DNA from: Mytilus trossulus
Taxonomy: Eukaryota > Mollusca > Bivalvia > Mytilida > Mytilidae
Length of the DNA stretch: 64,000 bases
Direction of reading: 5' to 3'
Assembly (NCBI RefSeq): GCF_036588685.1
Contig: NC_086383.1
Span: forward strand, 49,310,448 to 49,374,447
A model generated the notes under the pieces. It had not been told where the DNA came from, made no database searches, and saw nothing but the letters and a program-made list of their open reading frames with translations. Both the position numbers and the translations under genes were made by a program. Shown here piece by piece: positions 47,569 to 59,925 of the stretch (positions are counted from its first letter, which is position 1; each line of letters starts with the position of its first letter).

Positions 47569-50500
47569 TCACTGTCGTTTGATAAATATGTCATCATCAC
47601 ATTCATAATAGGACGTCATTCCAGCTAGAGATTCTAAGCTAGTAAAATCATTTGCAGCCACATAATACACTTGACTAGGGTCAAACAAGACGCTTACAAA
47701 ATTATCATACGAGCAATCCTGACCAGCCACAATACCGACAACCTCGATACGTGATTGTTGTAGCAGAGTTACTTCTCTTTTTATACCATCAAAATTCTGC
47801 CATTTTCCATCGGAAACGATAACTATAATCTTCCTCTTTGAACTTCTACCTCCATTTGAAGATAAAAAACCTTTCTGGTTGAGTTGATTCAATGCATAGC
47901 TTAAATTGGAAGTCAAACTCCTTTTTCTGTCTACTTGAAGAGCTGTGGCCACCATTTTATCCGTATTGTTCGACCAAGACAAAGGAAACACCTGGGATAT
48001 GTTATTTGTGTATGAATACAAACCGATATGTGCATCATCATTATAACGGACTACTTTTTCTATAACACGTCTTATTGCTTCTTGTCTTGTTCTGTATCCG
48101 ACAGAGGTTTGGTTGATATTTTTGTCTTGTAGAATTATGATATCTGTATCGGTGTGTCGAGTACAATCTAAATGATAATGCTGTACTTTACTATAAACTA
48201 TCAAGGAATAATAAAACAAAATGAAATGAAACCAGAATGTGTATAAAGAACACCGATGTCCCACTCGCACTATCATTTTTCATATTCAATGGACTATGAA
48301 ATTGGGTAAAAAATCTAATTTGGCATTACAATTTGAAAGATCATACCTTAGGGAACATGTGCACTATGTTTCAAGTTGATTGGAGACATCAACTTCATAA
48401 AAAACTACCTTGACCAAAATCGTTAACTGAAACTCCCACTTTCAATTCCTATGTTCAGTGGTCCGTGAAATCGGGGCCAAAAGTCTAACTTGGCTTTAAA
48501 ATTAGAAAGATCATATCATTAGCAACAAGTGTACCAAGTTTCAAGTTGATTGGACTTCAGTTTCATCATAAACTACATTGACCAAAAACTTAAACCTTGC
48601 GGGCGGACGCACAGACGGACGAACAGACGGACACACAGACCAGAAAACATTATGCCCCTCTACTATCGTAGGTGGAGCATAATTTGAAGATAGAAGAACT
48701 ATAAATATGTGTGAACGTTCTTATTTTATATATATACAAACTAGCTTTTTGGATATATTTCAAAACTAAAGACATAAAGTATATCATGCTGATGTTGATC
48801 AATAAGAAAATCATTGTACAAATAACAGGTACACAAATTAATTTTTGATTCATTTGTACTTGTATAAATGAATTCTCATATAACTTTCTTTGTATGGTCC
48901 TCTTTGCGTTTCGCGTTTTAACGCCAAAAAAAAACTACAATAAAACCTATTTTTAAAGACGACTTCAAGGAAAACAAAACGTGGTTTCTTGAGAAAAAAA
49001 GTACCTCTACTACAGGTTCAACCTATATGAAATTATAGAACAGATGGATTTAAAATTGGTGGTCTTATAATACAGGTTTTTGCTTGATACAGGTAGTCTC
49101 TTAACCAGGTTTGACGTTATTTCATTTTGTAACTAAACCGTTATCAAGTCTAAATAATAGGATAAAAGCAATATTTGTACATTGTCGGAATCAAATATGA
49201 TTTTTTTTTTACTTGCTTCAAAACAGGATACCCGTTGGTCGACCCTCTCAGCTCGTACAAAGATGTTTCTATTTGTTAAGAAACCTATTTGTATTGTCTA
49301 TTTATACTAGTATGTATGAATATTATATACAATTATGGAATAGACATGGTAGAGGAACAAGATTTTTTTGCATACAAATGAGCTGAATATTGCAGATTTA
49401 ATTTACTCTAATTAGATATAAGATGTGGTATGAGTGCCAATGATCCATGTCCCCATCCAAGTCACAATTTAGCAAAGCAAACCATTATAGGTTAAAGTAC
49501 GGTCTTCAACACGGAGACATGACTAACCAAGTCAGGAATATGACAGAGAGATTGACAGTTGTTGTTCATCCGTTGGATGTGTTTTATCATTTGATTTTCA
49601 ATTTGATGAGATACTTTCCATTTTGAATTTTCCTCGGAGTTCAGCATTTATGTGATTTTACTTTTTACACCACACAGCAAGCTATAAAGGGTCCCAAAAG
49701 TTACAAGTGTAAAACCATTCAAAAGTCTCATCTATTAAAAAAAAACATGAAACAAAAAACACACCAACAAACGACAACTTCTGAATGTAAAAAAAATTAA
49801 TAATATTTGCCTATCCTTCATTTTTATTTAATTATACAAACTTTATATTCATCAGGCAAACATGATGTGACTAGTATCGAATCTGTAAGTTAAGTTAAAG
49901 AAAAAACTAACAGTGTTACTACAATACAAACTTATTTAAAGTCATTTATAAAACTACTGCTAGACAAACTCAAAATTTTTAAGGCATTCATCAACCTACT
50001 GCATTGAATGTTACGACATAATTACTGAGAATTTCGTGCTTTTGTTAAACATGACATAAAATCGAAGGTCACATGATCCGTATGGATTCAACTTTACTAA
50101 AACATACCTGTGCAATCTCTGTGTGATGTCTCTCTAAGGAGTTTGTTGTATATATCATCAAAATGTAGCAAATTAAACGTATACTCTGGTTTATTTGAAA
50201 TATCTATCATCTCCGAATGATCGATAGCTCTTCCAACTGCAACTGTCATGATTGATCTGATTGGTCGTCTATACGCCGGAAGTCGATTTAAAGTGTTAAC
50301 ATACTCTTCAGCACTATATCGGTCTGATGACAGCCCATCGTAAAGTAGTATGATGTGTTGTGATGCTTTGCCTAGCCTAGATCCACTTGTCGTGCTCTGC
50401 GCTATCTGCAAATAATAGGTATATTGTTATAAGCATTGATCTGATTTTCTTATTAGCACTTAAGTCCTTTTAACAATGTTTAAAGCTTTTCCTGAACTTC

Positions 50501-53500
50501 TGCTGCGGCAAAAGTCTAAGTGATTGTTATGTTGCTACTAATGGGTCAATAAATTTGTCTTTAGACTTTTTTTTCTCCGAGGGTATCACTACCCTAGTAG
50601 GCTGTACTTCCATGTTAGCATGAAAATATGGCCGCTGTTTAATTAAAAATTGTTGTAATATTTTGAAACTCAGAAAGAGTACAGGACAGCTTAAAATGGG
50701 CTACGCAATACTAGATAGTATATACATTATCTTAAAAATATACAAATACCTCAACAGCTTTTGACAAAGCCAGTTTAGTGTACGTTGGCGAATGATTTCC
50801 ATGAATTTGTTTAAGTGCCTCTTTAATGTCCGTCTTCGATGAAAAGTCGTTAAAATCGAATAAAAGGTGAGCCTGGAATCCATATGTGATGACAGAAAAC
50901 TGATACTCGTTTTTGCCCATCGGAAGTTTATTTACAAATTTAGATATAAATTCTACTGTACGATTTATATCATTTTCCTGGCTACTTGAGGTGTCCACAA
51001 TAAATGTTATATCTGCATGCCCTGGTCTACAGTCTGCAAAAGTATCAAATCATGATCTTGTTAATTGTTGCATTAACACAAAGTTTGACTTGATAAGTGA
51101 TACATTTATGAACGTTTTTTCCATCAACTATGCTTTACGTACAAAGTGACTTTATTCACTTGAATTTCGTCTTGTTCTATGCATTTCTATCTTTGATGGC
51201 GAAGGTTAAGTCACAGAAAGTATCACCAATGCATATCAAACTCATAGCAAGTCATAATTAATCCACGTTTTAATTTTTATAGTCCCCTTGTGAACTTCTT
51301 TCCCAATTTTACACATCTTCTAAGAGTTTATGTGATAGAATTTCGTTGATATACATGTGCATTTAATCATAAGCATAGGCATGTTTTTGGGGGTTTTGTA
51401 TTTTGCCTATTTGAGGTATTAGTATCATTTTTAAAATGTATATTGTAGCACTCCGTTCATAGATTTTGGAGTAAACTGTTTAGGGTCTTCTTGTTAATTG
51501 AAAGTGCCATCTCGAAATGATGTGTGGTCTATTTATTTTATCTTATATATATGTAAAATGTTATGACTACACCTAAAAGAAATTTTCCTTGAATGTGTCT
51601 GCTTACCCTTTTCACATGTTGTTCCGTTAAACCGTTTGGAACAGTCACAAGAAAAGTCAGCCCATCTATCGTTACAATTTCCTCCGTTTTGACATGGTGC
51701 AGCCAAACATTCATTTTTATCTGAGTGCAGAAAAAGAAGTAATTTATAAAGTTTATACAGATGGATTAAACAGAAGCAATATAAAAATACGGATAAGTCC
51801 TGAATGGTTGTAACATATACACTATCATATATTCTTAAACCGTTAGTTTTAGTAGTGTATGGATCATGAATAGCCTGGGGAAACCACCGATCTTTGGCAG
51901 AAAAAATTGGCAGTCTTTTTTAAATCTGAGAGTTTTTGCAGCTGCATTCAATTGCTGCTTATTTGATATTTTTACGCATAATTTACAAATATTGCGATTT
52001 TGTTTGCAAGCTGATCTTAAACCTAAACGTTTTATATATTTTTCAATGTAAGGAAACATATTGATGATCAGGTTTATTCAAGGTTACCATTTTGGACAAA
52101 AACTGCAAGAAAACATTAATGATTAGAAATTAAAAAAATATAACAATATTATTCTCCGTTAACAAAAATTCATTATAAGTATATCAAAATTCTACATAGA
52201 TGGGAGAGCCTTCATGCATGTATGTATCTTACTTGAAAGTAAAAGCCTATAGTGCGGAGGTAGTGTGATAGACGGTAAAATTAATATTGCTGCTTCTCCG
52301 ATAAGCACTCGGAATCTAGAAGTAAGACCCAGTCGGCTCAGAGTCAGAATAATCTGCTAAGGTCATTAACAAACTTTTATCACCGACTATCACTTTGTGA
52401 AAAAAAAATTAAAAACCGTCTCCCCATGTCGGTTACTACCAAGCAGGTTTCGTATGCATTTCGCAATAACATGTTCTTGTCCTGAATATGCACATTATTT
52501 GTCATTGAATGTTAAACAGCCATGCATCCAACAATCAATTCATCGAATGTTAAAAAATGCATTTTTCTCAAATCTTGTCATTTTTGCAGCTGTATTCAGG
52601 ATTTTGTCTCTTAAATAATTGATCTAAACTAACCTGTTCTGCAGTCTGTTGCTTCATCCCATCCGGGAGTACAATTACACATGTGACTTCCAATCAAGTC
52701 ATGACATGTTCCACCGTTGTAACATGGAAGGGATAGGCACTGGTCATCTACAATGCTTCTTATTTAGTTTCTTTATAATAAAACAATAACATGATGATAT
52801 CGTAAATAGTTAACTAGTTTCTAATATGATACGACTTTGTCTGCCTATTTAAAGTAATTTATCCTATATAGCAAATCATAAATACAAAGGTCACTGTTCG
52901 CATTTTTCTGTAAAGTTCTTTGAATATTATATAATGTAGAAAGAACAATTGTTTTTATTAAATGGCACTTTTTGTTCCAAGTTGCATTTGTTTTTATGAT
53001 TTTTAAATATATTCATTTTTAAATTTTCAGCAGTCCAAATACCAAAAAATAACCGATATCGCCAACGGTGGTAGCAAAAACGATAAACAGAGGACAATTT
53101 TCATAAAAAGTGCAAGTTTTTCAATTGTCTGGTGTCTCTAGAAGTTGTGAACAAATCAGAAAAAAAATTACCAGCTATAGATACAATATTTTTATATTAT
53201 CGTGTTATATTTGTCTTCATTCGTTTTCATCCATGGCAATGTAAGTCTATTTTTTAGTTTCTACTCCTATCCCCACCCTCTCCCTCATACAAAAATATAT
53301 ATTATAATATCAAAATAAATGAAGAATGATGAATGAGAGAAAATCAAAAATCTAAAAACAAAAACAAATTAAAGCATAGACATACTCCATACCTGAGCAA
53401 CCTGTATTCCAATAATTAGGACATCGCCGTGGTGAGGTCAGATAGCAAGTTTGTGTTGGTATGCAGAACGTACTCGTACAGTGGCTTTCTCTTAAATATT

Positions 53501-55196
53501 CGCTTGGATACTGAAGCAGTAAACAAAATTTGCATAATGTTTAATTGTTTTTAGAGAAATGAATAACATAAGGCTTAAAATGACGATGAGGTTGTTTTAC
53601 ACTATCTATGGTTTCATGGGTTTTCTATTTGAATTATAATGGGATGGTACATGCAAATTAGAACTGATCTGCGCTCGTTTGTTGTGTTTCGAATTCAACT
53701 TAGCATTCAAACTTAAGATCAGTTGCTACATTGAAAGAACCGTAACTCCCGAATAATTGCTTCTATTGTTTTGTTTTCAAATCGAATGACATTGGTTAGA
53801 ATATACACAAAAATAACATGAATAAATATCATTTGCTAGATTAAAGATTTTTTTCTCGCTAATCCATTTCCTGTTTTAATTTCAAGAGAGAAATTAAATC
53901 TCTACATACTTCGATTGAATGTTTGCTACTACAACAATCATCATTTATTAACAAGTTAGTGGGCAGATTACATGGGAAAGTCTATATATACGGAAGATAT
54001 ATATATGAAGATGTGGTATAGTACCAATGATACAACTCTCCATCCTAGTCATTATATGTTAAAAGTAAACAATAACAAGTAAAATTACGGTTACCAACAC
54101 GGAGCCTTGGCTCACACCGAAAAGCAAGCGATATAAGCCACCGAAAAGGCAAGAGTAAAACAATTACCAATTCAAATTGGAAAACCAACGGTCAAATCTA
54201 TGTAAAAAGAGGTGCGAGAAATTACAAATACAGAACAACAGATTCATGACAGACACCAACCTTCACCTAAACCTTAAAAAAATGTACGTTAATTACAGTA
54301 CAAACAGACACACTATAATATATCAATTGAAATGGCTTAACTCAATCAAAAAGACATGCATTGTGTATTATCAAAAGTATATATGAAATATATATTTTTG
54401 TTTTTTTACTTGGCCATGGATAAGTAGTTGATTAAAATCGGAACGATAACACGACAGTACTTAAAATACATGAAATGTCTTTCAGATTCTACATATAATG
54501 TATGTCGTTCACCCTGCGAATGCTGTTGATCATAAGTTACACAGTATTCTAGTGACCTGTAATTCAGTGGTTGTCGTGTGTTTTACATAAATAAGGCCGT
54601 TAGTTTTCTCGTTTGAATTGTTTTACATTGTCTTATCGGGGCCTTTTATAGCTGACTATACGGTGTGGGCTTTTCTCATTGTTGAAGGCCGTACGGTGAA
54701 CTATAGCTGTTAATGTTTGTGTCATTTTGGTCTTTTGTGGATAGTTTTCTCATTGGCAATCATACCACATCTTCTTTTTTGTAGTCCGATAAATATGGTT
54801 TCAGTGCATTTCGTATGGAGTGAGAGCAAAGCTTGAATTCCCATATGGATTTGTCTGACCCATATATATCATATAAGTTCACTAGTACACTGTATAGCGA
54901 ATGTATCTCTCCGACTATCTTAATATGTGGTATTTGCACTAGTGGCCTAAAAAAAGTGTTGTTGTCTTCAATATTTTTGTATTGGTTTATACAAAAACAA
55001 ATGTCAACAATAACAACTTTTTGGTTTAAAATATTTGTTATGAATTTATTTTAATCGTTCATCATCAACTTCATCACCTGTTGAAACCTATCAGATTTCT
55101 ACTCAATGCCCAATTGTTATTACCAAGAAACGTAAGACCACTACTTACCGCATATTGAAATAAACCCAGCAAAATTACCCAGTATGAAATATTCAT
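47569..55196 (-). CDS. Secreted EGF-vWA-vWA protein, PTMP1-like (complete, seven exons)
   Basis: Exons in transcript order are 55196-55149, 53510-53393, 52747-52634, 51720-51607, 51033-50750, 50405-50108 and 48167-47569. All have GT-AG ends with matching phases; the total is 1575 nt, or 524 residues. Residues 1-16 are a signal peptide (MNISYWVILLGLFQYA), and 17-55 form a segment with five Cys. EGF1 spans 56-93. EGF2 spans 94-131, with the calcium-binding start DKNEC and a hydroxylation-type pattern CNDRWADFSCDC. vWA A1 (about 137-325) has a full MIDAS: DTSSS at 145, Thr in PTYTKLAL and Asp in LLYDG. vWA A2 (about 334-520) has lost both MIDAS serines (DKNIN) but keeps Thr and VSDG, and has four N-glycosylation sequons. 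Two tandem vWA domains in a secreted mussel protein recall the byssal proximal thread matrix protein PTMP1, a collagen-binding glycoprotein. Identity with PTMP1, rather than a relative, is not established. A second copy lies at 61296-63869. Confidence 0.85.
48280..48680. repeat. Dispersed repeat with ACGGACG-rich end, two tandem halves
   Basis: The segment GATCATACCTTAGGGAACAT ... TTTCAAGTTGATTGGAGACA is repeated about 180 bp on as GATCATATCATTAGCAACAA ... TTTCAAGTTGATTGGACTTC. The end is GGCGGACGCACAGACGGACG + AACAGACGG and ATTATGCCCCTCTACTATCG. It is a bivalve-type dispersed repeat lying in the last intron of the vWA gene, directly next to the final exon. Confidence 0.65.
49421..49800 (-). 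repeat. Dispersed repeat X-related copy in the vWA gene's last intron
   Basis: It begins AAGATGTGGTATGAGTGCCA and continues ACCATTATAGGTTAAAGTAC, CAACACGGAGACATGAC, AGCAAGCTATAAAGGGTCCC and ACACACCAACAAACGACAAC. A foreign stretch of about 130 bp interrupts the middle. Confidence 0.65.
54006..54330 (-). repeat. Dispersed repeat X-related copy (first intron of vWA gene)
   Basis: GAAGATGTGGTATAGTACCA, TACAACTCTCCATCCTAG and CACGGAGCCTTGGCTCACAC identify it. It faces an oppositely oriented X copy at 54545-54780, so the pair could form an inverted repeat. Confidence 0.65.
54545..54780 (+). repeat. Dispersed repeat X, 3' half
   Basis: The blocks GGCCGTTAGTTTTCTCGTTT, ATCGGGGCCTTTTATAGCTG and GAAGGCCGTACGGTGAACTA lead to the hallmark CATTGGCAATCATACCACAT + CTTCTTTTTT. 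Confidence 0.8.
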
Positions 55197-57840
55197 GGTC
55201 TCTACCCGTTTGTTTTTACCAATCATATTGATTGAAATGTATAAGAGGGAAGATATATATAATATAACAAGGCTTTGTAAATTTATTCAAAAATAGTCCA
55301 GGAAAATTAATATGTTACTATATAATTCATACCATGCAGATTGGTATATTTTCAACACAAAACTCGTTATTGTTGTTTCCACATCTAAAATCACTTCTTT
55401 TATGCCGATTTATCAGGAATGATTTGGCGATGCTGGCAGGTAAATTCCATGAAACTTTGGACGAGGCAACATCTTCCCTCACTGTTTTTTCATAATATAA
55501 AAATTTCATTTTAATAGCCAACATTTCTATTTGAAAAACAATTTATTATTAAAGTCGGGTATATTTAATGAAAAAAATAACTTTTCGTTGCTTTTTTTTT
55601 TTAAGAAAACTAATAATTGTAAATAAATTATTAATGACCTGAAATAAGATATGTTTCAAAAATGCGAAGATAACTTTCATATGAAAAATGAATATTAAAA
55701 GCGCGTTCGCTTTTCCTCTGAATATTATTTCATTTTCGTACTTTTTTGTATTGTTGTGTTTGTATATTTTTGTGTTATCAACACATACATAAACATGTAC
55801 ATGTAAATATACTTCAAATACGATATATTTGATAAAAAAAAAATCGGAAAGTAAACTCCAGTTGTTCATATTCTTGTTAACTTATTCGACCACAAAATTT
55901 AATTCACCTAAAGAAAAATTAGGAGAGGTGGTAATGAAAAGTATGATTGACTATGAGACAATTATATATTAAATGGTTTGTATATATATCTTGTTTAAGT
56001 TGGCACATTGATTAGTAAAGCATATAAAACAGTCGTTTCACTTATTAAGACAATGTTGTTATGAATTTGTTTAAGGTGTGGTTTGAGGTTGTGTTGCTGT
56101 TTATGTTTGTGAATACGGAATGTTCTTTATCAATTCCAATAAACGTTAAAATTGCAATAAAAAATATGTTTGAATACGACTTATTTTGAGTTATTACCTA
56201 AAAGCAGTATCACGTATGTCAAAAGTTCACATAATATCATTTTTGATGTATCTGAAAAAAAGAGTAACTGAAAATTAATGTACTGTGAAAGAACAGACGG
56301 AGAAAATATCTAAAGCAAGTTTCAAAGTAGACATTTATGATTTGTAGTTCACAAATCTCAATGAAACATTAAAAAATTGTGAAAGATATTTGAATTTCCT
56401 ATAATTGTTAATGTTTGTGTCATTTTGGTCTTTTGTGGATAGTTGTCTCATTGGCAATCATACCACATCTTCTTTTTTATTGTTTCTTCAGAATGTTTCA
56501 AATTAAAAACAGGATCTAACATTCTATTGTTTTTACTGTGGGATAGTTGACAGAGCTCCATTACGTGGATGAATTACGGTATGTTACATGTTTTTCATGT
56601 ATCTTTCCTAAGCCATGTACATGTATTCGATCAGTTACCGTTTAAATTTTGTATTTTAGTTCGGACCGTATGGTTTCTTGTTTTAAATGTTGATCATTAA
56701 ATTTTCCTCATCGTGATGCCTTTCATAGAGTTTGGTACATTGCTGAAGACCTAAATTGCTAATATTTTTGTACTTTGTTCTTGAATATAATGCTGAACAT
56801 TGCCTTATCACAAAGCCAGTTGGCTGTACATGTAACACAATATGTCTTTAAAGTCTCAGTGAGTGGATATTCTCTTAAGGGACACACACTTAACCTGTAA
56901 ACTAATCTCTTTTTCAAACGAGGCGCCAAAATAAAAAAATGTAGAAAATATAAATAAGGAAATAAAATATTTAAGAAAATTAAGAAAAACTATCTAATTA
57001 TATTTAACATACATTACCGTATAAACACTCTGGCAGCTAAAATCATTCAAGATAACAAATGGCGATTGATTAATATAAAAGGACTTTATTTGGTTGCTTA
57101 TCTAAAGCTTTGAATTACTTGTATATTTCGTTTTATTTACCTTTGTAGCTGAACATAACGATTTCTTTAATAATACATGTTTACACTAAGATAGCAAATA
57201 AATTTGTCAATCATGTGTTCCCTCTTATTGGATTTTTTTGTTTTCATATACAGATATAAAAAATAATTTATTTATGTATGTAAAATTAACTTTATCATAT
57301 CTGTAACTAGAATGTACAGTACTTTGTTTGTGCAAAGTATGTAATCATGATCACTGCGATAAAAACAGATATTCTAACAGTTGATATAAAAAAAATTAAC
57401 TTGATATCAATATAGGACAGGCAGATTGTTATTGACCCGTCGTAACGGAATTGATGTTACTCAGGTACTTCCGTACCTTTTACGGTGTCTAACTTTAGCC
57501 TGTCTCAACCAAATGTTATATTACTTATATACATTGCTTATTACCACAAAAAACAGATCAAGTTTTAATTTTTGTCGCATTACTATTACTGTTCTTCGAT
57601 AATGTCCTTTTATAATGCTGTGTGCAAGTAGGGTCAGCATTTGTGTTCCATGGACACAGTCCTCTTTATTTTTTTCTGAAATCTTTAGATTTTATTAGAA
57701 CATTGCATTTATGTAAAATTTAAATTTTAAAATAAAAACTAATAATTGTTCTAAAGTTGTTCCCGAAGGTATGTCTATTTTACTCCACTACAAAGGAATG
57801 AAATTATGTTATATTATATCACCTTAGGCCAACATTTGGT
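55197..57840. other. Upstream of the complete vWA gene; no gene seen
   Basis: The presumed promoter region of the vWA gene lies just above 55196, but I could not place a TATA box with confidence. Further right is AT-rich DNA with a short terminal fragment of repeat X (56400-56481, ending ATACCACATCTTCTTTTTTA). No exon was found. Confidence 0.4.
56400..56481 (+). repeat. Repeat X terminal fragment
   Basis: Only the last ~80 bp are present: GTCATTTTGGTCTTTTGTGG, GTTGTCTCATTGGCAATC and ATACCACATCTTCTTTTTT. They are almost identical to the end of the copy at 54545-54780. Confidence 0.8.
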
Positions 57841-57847
57841 TTTATAT

Positions 57848-58102
57848 TTATTGCGTCGGCTCACTGCATGATATTGGGTGGTTGTCAATTAGAAATGGGG
57901 TGGGTTTTGTTATCTCGCCGTTGAACGCCAAACTGTGACTTTGAAAACCATCAACACAAACGCTTTCCATATGATCTGTATAGGCAAAGGTACAGTTCGG
58001 CCGGCAAATTGGTTTTCCTTTGCCAAAATGAGTCATAAATTGAAGATAAAGTCTGTTATTAGAGAAGTAACTATACATTATCTGGTTTTGTCGTGCATCC
58101 AT
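57848..58102 (-). CDS. Hypothetical Cys-containing ORF (84 codons), possible lone exon
   Basis: The open frame encodes four Cys (KPICRPNC, SVCVDG, HPISC) and ends at a TGA. The frame stays open for about 40 codons upstream of the ATG, so it could be a 3' exon rather than a whole gene. AG dinucleotides near 58110-58125 are candidate acceptors but weak. It is not recognised as any family and not obviously part of the vWA genes on either side. It may be chance or a decayed transposon piece. Confidence 0.22.
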   Translation of the reverse strand: MDARQNQIMYSYFSNNRLYLQFMTHFGKGKPICRPNCTFAYTDHMESVCVDGFQSHSLAFNGEITKPTPFLIDNHPISCSEPTQ

Positions 58103-58492
58103 ATCAGCTTTACTTGAAATATTAATAAAAGTATGTTGAAGGAGGAGACGGATGGTTGATGGGGGTTGTCGTACTGCCCATACTTATCATACCTTTTTTT
58201 CGTATTTTAGATAATGCTACAATTTACTATCTCCTATCACTGCTTTTTGTTGTTTGTAAATTTTGCATTGCTTAGGATGTGTACTCTCGAAACTGAGATT
58301 TTCAAATCTTTGCAACTTCTTACTTTAGTTTGTCATAAACTGTTTTGTTTTTCGTGCATCACTTATGAATCTTCTGTTAACGAAATGCGCGAATGATATA
58401 CAAAATTATAGTGTGATTAAGATAGTTTTGATGATTTGTTTATAATTGAAATCTTCCAGTTGCTATTTCATTCATTTTTCAATTTTATTTAA

Positions 58493-58642
58493 GGAATGAC
58501 TGTAATATGTTTTCTGTCTATGAAGGAATAACATAGAAAATTTGGTGCACACTGAATAACGTGCATAGCGGGTTGTTTAACAGTGTGCACCACATTTTTT
58601 ATGTTATTTCAATAGACAGAAAAAATATTACAGTCATTTTTT
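58493..58642. mobile_element. Palindromic MITE (~150 bp)
   Basis: The left arm AATGACTGTAATATGTTTTC, TGTCTAT, AATAACATAGAAAATTTGGT and GCACACTG is mirrored by the right arm CAGTGTGCACCACATTTTTT, ATGTTATTT, AATAGACAG and ATTACAGTCATT. A half copy lies at 59858-59925. It is non-coding. Confidence 0.75.
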
Positions 58643-59054
58643 TATAATTAAATTCTAAATTCCATTTTAAACCGTAGAAAACCATGAAAAAACGTTGATG
58701 ACGTCACGGTCACATGACTAAATTATGTCTATGGGCTCATAACAAAATAACGTCAGCCAATCAGAAGACGCGTTACATCCAAAATTAAACTATTCTCCAT
58801 TAGGTTCTTTCTTTTAGTTTTGTTATTAAGCTGAATAGATTTTTACATCCTTTGAATTTGCTTCTTTTGTGTGTTTTATGGGTAATGGAGCTGTTCAATG
58901 TTGAATTTAACTTCAGCATTCTCAATTTTAATTTGTTGACCAAACATAAAGTGAACGGTCATAGTAGAATCGTGTTTGTCAACAGTAACTTATTTGTAAT
59001 GATTCATCTTATTCTTTTGAAACCAAATCTTCAGTTGATTCATTATAAATAAAA

Positions 59055-59280
59055 TGTGGTATGAATGCCAATGAGACAATTCTCTATCCAAGTCTCAATT
59101 ATTATACAGTTGACAATTATAAGATACGGTCCTCAGCATGTAGCCCTGGCGTACAGGAAGCTTAAAGAGAGTCCGTCATGACTACTGCCAAACAGTTCAA
59201 ACAGTAAAACCAGAAACCAACATGAACCACTCCACCAAACCACAACCACTGAAAACAGGCTCAACCCCATTTCTTGTTTG
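59055..59280 (-). repeat. Dispersed repeat X-related copy
   Basis: It starts TGTGGTATGAATGCCAATGA + GACAATTCTCTATCCAAG and continues ATACGGTCCTCAGCATGTAG and CACCAAACCACAACCACTGA. Confidence 0.65.
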
Positions 59281-59634
59281 ATCTTTGATTTTAAATATAA
59301 ATCTAGTGGCACATTATTTTTACGATGACATCTATAAAAACACGAAGGATATACAGAAATGGAAATTATGTCTTTAAATGAGTTGATATCATCATAATTT
59401 ATTCCATTGGTGAATCTTTAGATATAATTGGGAAACCGTTATATTGAAGCGACCTCTAAGTTTCCTTTTTTCTAATTTCATTGGTAGGTGATTTCGGAGA
59501 AAAACACACAGATAGTGAAGGACTATTATCTATGTTATTCCATGTATCCATATCGTTTAAGGGACAATGAATTTCATTGGATGTTAAAGCTGTTAGTATA
59601 TTGTCACATGTAGAGTAGGATATGGTTACTTTTA

Positions 59635-59925
59635 CGAGACAACTGAGATCATCTCCAGTTTCGGTAGGTATCGTGTAGCTCAGTCTCTAGTTTTCTATGT
59701 CGTCTTTTGTATACTGTTATTTGTATTGTGATTGTTTTTCGTTGGTTTTTTTTTTGTGGTCATGGGAATGCAGTTTGATTTAGACTAGTGAATTTGATGT
59801 CTGTCTGTTTGAAACTTAAGATGTGGTGCAAGCTTTTGAATAACCCATAACGAAGATTTTTCAGTGTGCATCCCATTTTTTATGTTATTTTTTCATAAAC
59901 ATGGAATATTACAGTTATTCCCTAA
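59635..59925 (+). repeat. Repeat Y partial copy followed by a half palindromic MITE
   Basis: CAACTGAGATCATCTCCAGT, CTAGTTTTCTATGTCGTC and GGTCATGGGAATGCAGTTTG match Y. From about 59858 the sequence matches one arm of the MITE at 58493-58642 (CAGTGTGCATCCCATTTTTT, ATGTTATTT, ATTACAGTTATTCC). Confidence 0.6.
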
